Shown here piece by piece: positions 1 to 12,300 of a DNA stretch of 64,000 nucleotides. Below the pieces are notes generated by a model, which saw only the letters and a program-made list of their open reading frames with translations, had not been told where the DNA came from and made no database searches. Made by a program: the position numbers and the translations under genes. Origin of the DNA: Cryptomeria japonica (lineage: Eukaryota; Streptophyta; Pinopsida; Cupressales; Cupressaceae); the NCBI RefSeq assembly GCF_030272615.1, contig NC_081405.1:155918454-155982453 (forward strand), in the 5' to 3' direction. Numbering within the stretch: position 1 is the first letter of the stretch; each line of letters starts with the position of its first letter.

Positions 1-194
1 ATAATTAATATGGGTTAATGGTGAAGAATTCTGTGGTCTCTACACACAGCCCAGTATTTCTAGTTGCCTTCTGACATTTTCACCAATGATAATGCTTGAT
101 TCTTTTTGAAAATATATTATATTCATTTTATCTAGTGTCTTTGGTGTTGATGGAGTGCACAAAAATATCTTAGAACCTTGTTTTTGGCATGTAG
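1..194 (+). other. SRT2: Intron of SRT2 (3' end)
   Basis: Non-coding sequence leading to a 3' splice site: a T-rich stretch, then GGCATGTAG with the AG at 193-194. The exons encoding the N-terminus and the GAGxS NAD-binding motif of the sirtuin must lie to the left of the window. Confidence 0.7.
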
Positions 195-355
195 GAGTTT
201 GTTCGCTCAACTAAGACCCAGAGAAGGTACTGGGCTAGGAGCTATGCTGGTTGGCGGAGGTTCATTGCTGCCCAGCCAGGACCTGTTCACAAGGCACTTG
301 CAACTCTTGAAACTAGGGGCTATGTGCATGGAATGATTACTCAAAATGTTGATAG
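195..355 (+). CDS. SRT2: SRT2 exon A (WARSYAGWRRF ... MITQNVDR)
   Basis: Starts in phase 0 after an AG at 193-194 and ends with GATAG before the donor gtaatg; the last arginine codon is split after two bases. It encodes EFVRSTKTQRRYWARSYAGW, then the helix that contacts the cofactor and the TQNVD motif of the NAD pocket. Confidence 0.93.
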
Positions 356-3300
356 GTAATGAACAGAGTTATGCTTCATAGTACTATGGTCATGCTATAA
401 GATTTTGCCTAAAATTTCAGTTTAGCTATTATTCATCTGCATTGTGTTCTCAGTGAATCTAAATAACACTGAACTACTGTTTACAGGTTGCATAACAGAG
501 CAGGCAGTGATCCTCTTGAATTGCATGGAACAACACATTCTGTTATATGCTTAGATTGCAATTCTATTACTTGCCGACATTTATTTCAAGATCAAGTCAA
601 GTCCTTAAATCCAGAGGTGCTTTACATGGCTTCTATAAGAACACATGCTAATTTTATGTGATATTTTCTTTTAAAGCAGTAATCCTAGTACATGTGTTTG
701 AGTTTGTACCAGAAAAGGCCATCTTTTATTACTGAAATGATAATTTATATGAATTATATGAACCGTATTCTTTTTAACACATGGGGTAAGGGTGGATTCC
801 CTTTGGGTTGAGATTGCCATCATTTTCAAGAATAATATTTGAAGTATTTGTTTCTCTACACTTTGTTTTATTGTTGATGATTTTAGTTTTTATGGAGGTA
901 TTTTTGCCCTATGATGGCTTCCTCAAAATTTCTTTTTTGCAGGTGGTATTATTTTTTGTAGTTTGGTGAAACATACTTATGTGAATTGTGATTTTAGAGA
1001 TGGTTTTATGGATACATTTGACATCTAATGTTAAATATTGGTTTATGTTGAGCAGTGATGGTTTGAGAAATTGAGTCTATAAATCAGATTTAATTGTTAT
1101 TGGTTCACATGGGTGAAGGGATGTGGTATTTGGCTGAAAGTTTCACCTTTACAATGGGAATGTGTGAAAGGAAAAAGGTTGACATATTGTTGGTCTCATT
1201 TTTGATCTCATTAGGTTTTAAACTTTTTGTGTCCATTGAATTGGCATGCATCATTGTGCATCAAGTCTCTTTTTAGGTTTTAAACTTTTTGTGTCCATCT
1301 AATTATCATGCATAATTGTGCATCAAGTCTCTTTGTCGCGTTAGTCTTGGTTGCAAATTCCCCTATTCTCCTCAAGTGTCCAATCAATATCACTGTTCAA
1401 ATTAAAGTCATTTATTTGTGTTCTTCGTCGCAAGATGTCGGTCTTCAAATTTGTACTCTGTAAGTGTTGCATGTTCTTCAAACCAAGTCATCATGGCTTG
1501 TCCATCTCATAATTTGTGCAAGAATAACATTGCACTCGATAAGGTTCTTTTGTCGTAGGCAATACAAGTTTTTCTGGAGTATAATGGTGGAGTTGCAAGT
1601 CTAAGTTGCTCATAGGAATTCAATTTGTGTTTGCAGATTAATTTTCAAAATCATGCCTCTAGGGAAGTTTAGTTTAATTCACACATCATTGTCAAGGGTT
1701 GTCAATAAAATGACTCCATTTGAAAATATTAAAATAGTGCCATTTATTAAATCATTTAGTTTGCAGAAATTTTAAGTGGTGAAAGTTCATTATTTCTGCA
1801 TATTTTAATATGGGGCATTTTTATGAATGAGAAAGGGTTATAAAAGTTGTTTGTGGAGATTCAAAGGTGTTTTAGAAAAAGATATAAGTCACAAATGATG
1901 GTGTCGACACTTTTGATAGTTGGGAGTGCTCCTTAAATGCCCAAGATACTCTTTGACAACCATTTTCAAAGTTTGAAAACTCTCCAAATCGCCAAAATTC
2001 TCTTTTCAACAAGTTAGAGGGTTAGCTAAATTATTGAAATGCTGAAATGCTAATATTTGTAATGCTGTTGGTGTTTTTGTGGTTTGTAGAACTTCTAAAT
2101 AGCTGAAATGCACACTGTCGGCATTTTCATTGGTTTTAATTACTTCTAAAAGGATAAAATGAATTCAATTGAACTTTTTCATTGGTTCCAAAAGCCTTTG
2201 ATTTGCCAATATCATATGGTTGTGAGGGTTTGAGGACATGCACAAATGGATTTGTTGAAATGGTGCACAAATGGAGATTAGCAATAGGTTATGGGTCTTC
2301 ATCAAAGAGTAAATATAAGAGTATTTATTTCAGATGTTATTATTGTAGATGTTATTATTGTAGATGTCTTAGTAGACATTTATGCTAATCTGGCACGGGT
2401 GATTCTTCGTGATTACCCTCTTACCATGGGAGTTGCTCCATCCATCGTTCAAAGCCTTGTTTGGAGAGCAGTTATGTTCGAAACTTTGTTCAGGGGTAGT
2501 TTGCATGTTAAAATAAATCAGCTTCATTTAGCTATAATTAAGCTACCTACATTCAACTTACCAGGCATTCTGCAACAATCACTCCCACATTTGTATATAA
2601 GGACAATTATTGGCGAGCATGTATGGTACTACTCTTAGTTGTTTTGTACAATCCTATAACATTTGGGATTTATGTTTGGGAGCACAATTTTGCTATCTGA
2701 CAAAAGATGTAGATTGTCCTACTGAGCAGTTGAAATTCTTTGTTTTAGATGATCTAGCATTCAAGGAAATGAATTCTGATGCTAGGTAGAGGAATCATTT
2801 AATTCCTATCAACTAAATAGAATGCATACTAATAGAATTGTCTCTAATGAAATTTTACTGGATACTTATGAGTGGAGAGGGAATGTAACTCTTCTGATTA
2901 TGTCTGCAGGAGTTGGTAGGCTACTAAAGTCCACCATGTAAGAGTAAGAAACGGTGATAAAGTATATCAACTTGGCTGTATATTATGGGAATGCATATCT
3001 CTTGATAATTTTGCATAGATTACTATCCAGACTTTATCAAAATTATGGGGATGGCTATGAAGGATTTTATGTCAAGAACTAGAAGCGTGTCTCAGTCTTA
3101 CTGTTCATGTGGCACTGCAAACTTTTATAGCTGCAAGAAGGGTCTGTAGTTTGTAGTGGGAAACACTTTGTAGATTCAAGAAAAGTTTATTGGGGCATTT
3201 CCTTTCATCTAGCACATGGAACAGAGCATTAACTAACTGTTGCAGGTCTTCTGTAGCAGAATGAAGGGTGTGGCAGACCATCAACAACTACAAATGAGTC

Positions 3301-6300
3301 ATTCCATCAGTGATGAAACTTCCCAGCTGTAGCAATAGGTTAATATGCACCCAACTTGCTTGGCAACCTCTGAAAATGGCAGAAAAGAGAGTCAACGCAG
3401 GTCTGAAATCATCCTCAGCAATACCCAAGTCATATTGCCACTGCTGTAGGTAGCTGGAAACAGTGGTGACAAACTTTAGAAAATTTAAAACTAACAATTT
3501 AAGCCTTTATTCACTGAGATAATGACCTGCAGGTGTTAACCAAGCCTAGGTGCCATCAAAGGAAGGGAAATGAGCGCTAAAACCTTCAGCCAACTGCTTG
3601 AGTACCCTCACACCATGGTCTCCATCTAATGCATTGTACGGCTTCTAGCAAGGATAAAGTCACTTGAATAAATTATTGCAGCTGTAAAAGTTTTCAAAAA
3701 AATTCCCTGATGCAAGTTGCCCGGCTATGAATAAACTATTCCAAAGTTTTCAAGGCAACCCAATAATTCATCTCACTCCCATAGGCAAGAATGATGGTAC
3801 TATGCCTTAGGTTGAGCCACTAGAGCAGATTGAGACATTTAATGAGGACTGAGCTGATATAGACGTTGGAAGTCCTTGCATAGATGCTCTTGGAGGAGGC
3901 TTGGTGTTGAGACAAATTGAAGAGCATGGTGATACCAACAAAGATGCTCTTGAGCATCAATACATTCATCTTCCATTCACTTAAGATATCATATAACCTA
4001 AGTTGTTCTTAACATATGCAAATGTTTTCTCCTTAATTAACCTTTTATGGAATATTAGGGAACTAAAACCATGTCCATAAAAGAAATGAAAAATCCAACA
4101 CCAACCTAAACAAAAGCAAAATTGGTGAGCATGCATTTTCAAAAAACTAGTAATAAGTAAACACAAAAGAAGACCATGTAAAGTTATAAACACAAGCAAC
4201 GTGAAGAAGGTACTAAATGAAAAGAAAATACCAATGCAAACCTAGGTTACCGGGTTCAGCCCCCTAGACCCCTGGTACTGGTCCGGGGTTTTGGTCCATT
4301 TCGCCTGTGGTTCGGACAGGATCCGTGATTCACAGGCCTGGTTCGGACCAGGTTGAACCCAAGAGGACCCAGGTCGAACCCAAGAGGACCTAGGACGAAC
4401 CCAGGGGTCTGACAGCCCAATTTTTTTTTTTTTTTCTGCAAAATTTAATTTTTTTGAATTCCACCACAAAAAAAATTAAAATATAACCCTAAAAGTGAAT
4501 TTTAAAACATTAACTTGGCTCATTTCACACAAGCAACATGACTACAAGCAAGGCGAAATGAAGATGTGGGATATAGAGCCAGAGCATACTGATTTGGATG
4601 CTTTCACTTCTCAGCTTGTTGCATTTGATGACTCAGATAGCGAGCAAACTTAAAGTGCAAGTGTAAGTGGCATTGGCATTGGCATTGATTCATCTAATGT
4701 CAATGTTAATGATGAGGAGGAGGAGAATGAGGATGATGAATTAGAGAATCCATTTGATGATCAAACTTTAAATTATTACAAGTTTGTGTTGATTTTGTTG
4801 TTTATATGATGCTATGTGACATGCTAATCTTAATTCATGCTTATAGGCTGCATATATATATATATATATATAATTTATATGTTTTTGTACTAACAAACCC
4901 AAACCCCTTTTTAAAATTTTGCCGTACCGGTGCCCGAACCTGAACCGGCAACCTAGATGCAAACACTATAAGAAGATGACATGCAAAATTAAGTCAAAGT
5001 ATGTAGATGCCATCATGGAAAACAGTTTTCTTGCTTCCTAGGCACAAATCAGAGCTCCAAACTTTCCTTCCTCAACTCAATATTTTTTTTGTCAAATGAT
5101 ACATTGATATTTATATTTAATATTTCTAGAAGATCTTATAATTTTGTTGTGTGGTCACATCATGTTTATTAAGTTATCTCTAACGAATATATAGGATCAT
5201 GAGACATTGATCTAAAGCCTTTCTGATACACAGTGCAATAGTTTGAAGTTCATCTTATGCAACCAAGATGCTTGTGAGATAATATTAATGTCTCACTTTG
5301 AAGTTTAGTTTCATTTGTTCTGTTTTATGACATGTAGGTGCTATTGTGATTAAGGCTAATTTCCTAAGCCATGATATTAAGGTATGAGTGATCTTTGTTT
5401 AGCTACCAGTTACCAGTTTGTCACCACTGCACACATTATAGAAACACATTCGTGCATATAATCCCTTTTTCCTTTAGTTAATTCACCAATATTCTTGTTA
5501 AAAAGAAAGGACAATTAGTATAAGGCGTTTATGCCTCTATAATGCTTTTATTGATTAATTATCACATGATGGTCCTAGTGACCATTACTCGGCCTTACGG
5601 TCTATTGACCAAAAGTATTTTTGTTCTGTGATAAATTATGAGTTTGTCCAGCTAACTGTTCTTTCTTATCTCATTCAACAAGACAGTGTCATAGCCTTCA
5701 GCTGTTACAGCTGTCTAGTGGAATTTGGAACCGATAGTTCAATTAAAGTCATTTGCTGGAATTCTGCAATGCCACCAACTTTTAACCTATATTTCCTCCC
5801 AAAGCTATCCTAGTTATTGCCTGAATATTTAACTTTACATGTGGCATATGCTGTGGGACTGTATGCTGGTTGCATATTGACTGTTTGATTTGCCAGAGAG
5901 TTGTTAATTTAGCAAAATACGATGTCTAAGAAAAAGGCATGTGGTTTTATTTTTTTAAATCATTGTGCACTTTTTCCTAAATGAGTTAGAAACCTAGATT
6001 TGTGATTAGCTCCATCTTCTCAGAAACTACTAGAGCTTTTGATCTCGGAGCCCGATAAAAGATGCTGAATAGGGAATGCAACTGAATTGGGACTCACATT
6101 TTGTATTTACTATGTTGTTTTATTGGGTAAATATAATACTCAGTGAAATATCATGTTATCCATGAGCAGGCTTTCAGAAGATTTGATCAAATCCAATTAT
6201 CAAGGCTCTTCTCTAAATTTTAATGTCTACAGTTCAATGATAATGTACACAATTCCTATATTTTATTGTTTTTCTTATAGATGCCCATTAATTGGTATAT

Positions 6301-9300
6301 CCAGTCTTCTTGATGTAAATTTTGCTAGTGTTTCAAGAGTGCAGTTATATCGGAACTCTCATTTTGTATGTACCATATTGTATCTTATGTGATATACTAC
6401 TATGTTTTCTTTTGATGAAAGAAAATAAATAGCGTGTTATCCACTGACATCTGGTTCAGGATTTTACCAAACTTACTACTAAGCCTATTCTATAAATATG
6501 TTATTGTTTAAAATTCAATGATTGAGGGTGAGTTGTATGTTTTATTTCTTTTCTTATTGATGTATGGTATATTGATCCTTTTTGATGTAAACTTTGTTAG
6601 GGTCTGATTAATCTCTATGATTGTGTGGAAGAGGAAGAACCTTTTTTTTCAACTTTTTATATTCATCAGATAAAATATCAAGCAAATTTTTGGCAATTTT
6701 CTTGTGTGTGGTGTCTTTCAAGTTTCAACTACCAGCATAAGTTGAATCCAAAAATTAATGGGGAATGTTTTAGTTTCTTTGCAGTGGGCTCTAGCAATTG
6801 AAAGTGTGGAGAAAGGAGAGCTTGATATAGATTCAAGTTTTGGTATGCAGCAGCGACCTGATGGAGATATTGAAATAGATGAAAGATTTTGGGAAAACAA
6901 TTTTCAGATTCCAACCTGTGAGCAATGTGGTGGTGTTCTAAAGCCTAGTGTAAGCTCCCATTTTTTGTAAAGAGCATAGATTGCAATTTCATGTAGACAA
7001 CTCAAATTTAAATGCAACTGCACCTTGATAGTAGGACAGAAGATAATTTGTCGGAGCTAGTGTTTTTTGTTACTGGTAGATAATTCAGATATATTTTTTC
7101 CTTAAATACAAATTTTCTTATACATACCATTTATTTCTTTGTGGATCTCTAACCTTGTTTTCTCATCAATAGTATTCCTTGGCAACTGTAGGCGGGTGCT
7201 TCCCTCTAGTTTAGTGGTGCTGGTTCCCATGTCTGTAAAAATGTATATAAAGTTTGTAAAGTAATCAATTTTCCTTATTTCCCTCAGACCTCAGCTTGCC
7301 CTCAAGCTCAGTTACTCTTGTCTTTCAAGGACTTATTCTTAGTTGACAGTTATTGGATTTCCTGATAGCAGATGCATTCGGAGTACTTTCTTTTACATTG
7401 CCATCTCATTGTTTCTATTTTCTGTCTCTGCTTCTCTCTCTGCTTTTCTATCACTACAACTTTAACTTGTAAGTTGCTAAAGTTTCCCTGACCATTCCTA
7501 GCACAGTTAGAGCATTTTTAGGTCTCTCTTGCCTTTAGATAATCTCTTCCTGAGTTAAGCTTGCTTGAAATCAACTGATACAGTTGCCGAGGCATAATCT
7601 ATAGGGGTCATTTTGCCTTACTTTAGCTTTTAGTGTGATTAAAGACCTCAAATGCAAGCTTTGCTCATTAGGGTCAAACTGGCCCAGTAATCTGAAACCA
7701 ATTTGTTTGTAGCAAATGTGGCTGCTTTCCTCACTCTTCTGTCTTTGATAAATTGTTTGGCCTGCTTCTAAGCTACACAAAAATGTTTTAGCCAGAATAA
7801 AGGTTTGAGCTAGTTGTAGTTGTTATTGCTGTTCCCAAAGACTTTTTGTACCAATGGGTAGAAAAGCATAAACAATGGAGGAGAAATTAGGACATGAAAT
7901 TGGAATTGGGATGGTTAGATGATACTATATGGGTTGAATGACAGGGAAGTGATGTAAGATGGGGGAACCATAGTTGACACTGAGTGAAGAGTATTGTCTG
8001 GAAGAACTTTTTAGGATATAAGTGGCATGTTGAAAAGAAGCGATAAAGGGAAGCTGGAAAATGGATGTCAGAGTAGGAAGGGGAGTGGAGACCTATGTGG
8101 GAATAATTTGAACTTTGAACATCTAGTGAAGATGTGGGAAGTGAAGAAGAGTAAGGTGGATACTGGGGAGAAGCAGATGGGTTACCTTGCTCTTGCTCAA
8201 GCACATCTTGCTTTGATGTTTTCCTTTCTAGCCTCTTGATTTGAGCCTTGATTGAAGTGTGGTGCCCTATATCTTTTTCCTTTGTCTTTTTTGTGTTCAT
8301 GGTCTTCTCCATCACCACCACCTTCACCCGATGCTGTCTCATTTGTTAGGTTTGGTGGTGTCTGGTCTGTTTCGGCTGTTGTCTCTTGCTTTGTGACTCT
8401 TGTCTGACAGCATTTGCCTCTTTTGCTAAGTTAGCCTCCCCTTCTTTAGCATCGTAAGGTTAAGCCCTTTTTACAATTCACCTCTTAAAGAATGGGATCC
8501 TCTGGTTGGGTCGATACCTAAGCCATTGCTGAAGCATAGCTTGCTTTTATGTTTTCCATTTCAGCCTCTTGATTTGAGGCTTGATTGATGTGTGGTGACC
8601 TATATATTTTTGATTTTGTCCTTTTGCCTTCAGGGTCTTCTACATTACCACCACCTTCCCTTGATGCTTCTCATTTGTTTGGTTAGGTGGTGTCTAGTCT
8701 ATTTTTTTGTGTTCTCTTGCTTTGATGACTCTTGTCTGACAACTTTTGTCCCTTTTGCTAAGGTACCCTTCTTCTTTAGCATCACGAGGTTGAGTCTTTT
8801 TACATTTTATTATGACTTTAGGCACCAATGCCTCTTGTGAAGGACCATCATGGTGCTTTCCAGAAACAATTCTCCTCTTAAAGCATGGGAACTCTGATAC
8901 ACCTAAGCTATCTTATCTTTTGGTGAAGGGTGATGCTCCACAGTTGAGGCATACTTACCCTTTTTCCTTCAGCACCTAAGACCTCACCCTACCAGCCCAT
9001 TTTTGACATCATCTTAGCTTCAATGGCCTGCTTTTCTCTATTATCTTTCTCAGGATAAATTTCTTTAGGGACACCATACGGCTCTAGGCCCGTCATGAGG
9101 TTGAGTCTTTTTACATTTTATTAGGACTTTATCCAGAAACAATTCTCCTCTTAAAGCATGGGAACTCTAATACACCTAAGCTTATCCTTTGGTGAAGGGT
9201 GATGCTCCATAGTTGAGGTATACTTACCCTTTTTCCTTCAGCACCTAAGACCTCACCCTACGAGCCGATTTTTTACATCATCTTAGCTTCAATGGCCTGC

Positions 9301-12300
9301 TTTTCTCTATTATCTTTCTCAAGATAAATTTCTTTAGGGACACTATATGGCTCTGGGCCCATCACTTATTCTTCTAATGGGGGCTGATCTTCACCTTTAG
9401 AGTGGTCATCTCAGATTTGTCCGAAAGTAGCATCTTCATCATCTGCTGTACTCTGTCTTCTCCTTCAAGGTTCTTTTCTGAACTTCACCGAACTTGTTTT
9501 TTCTTAACTCAAAGCTGTTTTTGCTAGCTCTTGCTTCCTATCAGGCGCTAGCTTATGCTCTTTTGTTCTTTTTTGATAATGGTTTACCTCTTTATAAAAA
9601 GCACGTTCTTGTGGAATATTTGTGAACCTCTAGGAGGCGGATGAGGCTTCTTGTGCTGCTATGATTTGTTTTCTTGGCACCTAAGTTTTTTGCATAGCTT
9701 GAGGTTCAGGAAAAGGGTCGTCTAGTGGGCTCTTGTATTTATTTGTCCCCTTGTCGGGTTGATGTTCAAATATAGTGGATATTTTTCATTTCTTGAGCTT
9801 AGCTTTGCAGATATCCCCAAGGTCATATGGCCAGTAGCTCCTATCTGATGGGTGATGACTCTCCAATTGAGTTATGTGGGGGAAGGTTTGTCGATGTGGG
9901 TGATGGGACATTTCCAAATGTTGTGTGCTCGTTGTCAACTGCCTTGGCTATTTGCTAGATTACTCGCAATGGTTCAAGTAAATGGGTTGACTTCACTATT
10001 AATAGTGACTATTAGAGAGATGAACATGCAAAATAGTTATATAATAGTAGTTGGGACAGTACGTCAGTAGTCTCAGCTATATGTTTTTCACTTTCTTTTT
10101 ATTCTCCTTTGACTAGACTTCTTAGTCATTTTGATGAGGTGAGTAATTTGTGGGTGTTTGAACTATCACTACCTGCAACAACTTAGATAGATAGTTCCTT
10201 TTCTTTCCTTTTTTTTGTCTATGTTTGCCAAGGCCGCATCCTTAGTAAACATCCCAAAGAGAAGTTTGACAAGGGAAAAACTTGGAGGGCTACTCAAATT
10301 TTGAAGTTAATTTGCAATGACTTATCTAGTCTATTTTTGCATTCTTCGTTTAGTAGGGCTACATACAATTTGACCTTCATTGATGATTTTTCTAGGTCTA
10401 TATGGGTGTATTTCTTTAGTAAAAGTGTGAGGTCTTTGAGATTTTTTAGGGCTATATACAATTTGACCTTCATTGATGATTTTTCTAGGTCTATATGGGT
10501 GTATTTCTTTAGTAGAAGTGCGAGGTCTTTGAGATTTTTTAGGACTTTAAATCACTTGCGGAGAAATAGAAAGGAAATGCCATTAGGGCTATATACATTA
10601 ATAATGCTGGAGAATATGTTAACCATCATTTTGAGTAGTCTCATACTTAAAAGGGGATTGATTAGTAGTGTACAATTCCATACAATCCTCAACAAAATGG
10701 GTTGGCAAAACATAATAATAGATCCTTGAAGGAAATGAGTAATGATACCATTCACTCTTGATCTATTCCGCCGTAGTATTGGGCAAAGGCCATTAACTAT
10801 GCAAGTTATATGCAAAATCACATTCCTCACAAAGCCTTGAAGGGAATTGCTCATTTGGAGCTTGGAGTGGTTGGAAGCCCATAGTGAAATATTTCAAGAT
10901 TTTAGTTCTCTAACATGGGCCCAAATTCTAGTAGAGAAATTTAAGGTTATGGATCTATAGATGAAGCCTTGCATCTTTGTAGGCTATCTAGATTGTGATA
11001 AGGGCTATTGTCCTCTCTACACTATTGCGCATGAGTTGTTCATTGAGAGGATTGTTTTCTTTGAGGGCCATTCAAGTTCTACTTTTGACACTTCTCCACT
11101 GTCCAAATTCATGTTGAATTCACTTGGGATTGATGATAGTACTTGTGAGGATTTAGATCCACCTAGTTACATTCTTAACGATGAGGATATTTCTTCCTTT
11201 ACTTTGGTCGACAAGAGTGATGATGAGGATCTACTTCCTTCCTCTCCTAGTCATTATTTTTAAGGTTGAGTAATGTCCTCTAGGTCTTCTCTCTTTTTTC
11301 TCTCTACTTTGGTGTGGATTTCTACATACATGGGTACCTCATTAGGTTTCATTTGATAAGACCCATGTTTTCACCCACCTGTTGTGACGTTTTCACACAT
11401 CGCCCCATTGCAAATGGGGACCCTTGCTTTTTTTGCTTTTTAGGGTTTGTTCTTTGGGTTTTTTTTAGGGTTTTGTTAGTTAGCCTTTGCATTTTGAGTG
11501 CTGTCGGGGAGATCAATAGGGTAGCAAGTCCGGCTTGAGTGAGGTCCTGATCCTGAAATTTGGCTAAGTCTGGAATGTCCTGATCCTGAAATTTGACTAA
11601 GTCTGGAAACTGAAAAACCTCAAAAAACTAGATTTTGCAATATAACTCCTGGAGGTCTGAAACCACTCTCAAACATCCTGAAAGTATATATGGAGTATAA
11701 CTTAAAGTATAAGTCTTATACTTAAATGTTATATTCCATAAAAATTATCTTGATAGAGAGTTCGAAAAGTCAAATTTCGCTCCTGTCCCTCACTGAAGGA
11801 CCGGAGCTTGAAATCCAAAATTTCCTTCTCCTTGAAAGATTTGAACGATTTGACGACTTGAGGAGAACCAAGGAAGTGCTTTTTACCAGTTGAATATAAT
11901 TTGAAGGCACAAACATGAGGAAAAATAGACCAAAATGCAAAATCGCTCCTGTCCCTTAGTCAGGGACCAGGGCGAAATCCATTGTAGCTCCCGTCCCTCT
12001 CCCAGGGACCAGAGCGAAATTCTTCATAAGGTAAAATTTAGGCAAAAGCAAGCAAGTTTTAAGTTTGAAGGCAAGAAAGGAGGGTGAAACTAGACTGTTG
12101 AAGATAAATTTGGAAGTTGGCAAAGTGTAGTTGAGCTTGAAAGTACAAATTCGCTCCTGTCCCTCAGGCAGGGACCAGAGCGAAATCTTCATGAAAGCTT
12201 AGATTTTGAATGTTGATCACGTTTCAAGTGTCCAAAGGGGACCAAGGGACTTCATTTTACACGATGAAAGCAATGGCAAGTTGATGAAAGCAAGCATGAG

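Larger units (their letters stand above)
617..6784 (+). other. SRT2: SRT2 intron, 6.2 kb, mostly unassigned AT-rich DNA
   Basis: Starts gtgctt and ends tttgcag. It holds a 62-bp tandem duplication (1211-1334), a short duplicated GATGTTATTATTGTA motif near 2334-2364, a hAT relic (4242-4956) and a diverged duplication near 6085-6610. Open frames at 2182-2638 and elsewhere resemble no family I know, so I treat them as chance. Confidence 0.8.

Noticed and set aside
2182-2638. Overlapping + strand frames in the first large intron as an unannotated exon or gene
   Set aside because: No sirtuin sequence is missing between exons B and C, and the text matches no family.
4855-4873. Short TATATA run as a promoter
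   Set aside because: It lies inside the hAT relic after its coding tail and is better explained as a simple repeat.
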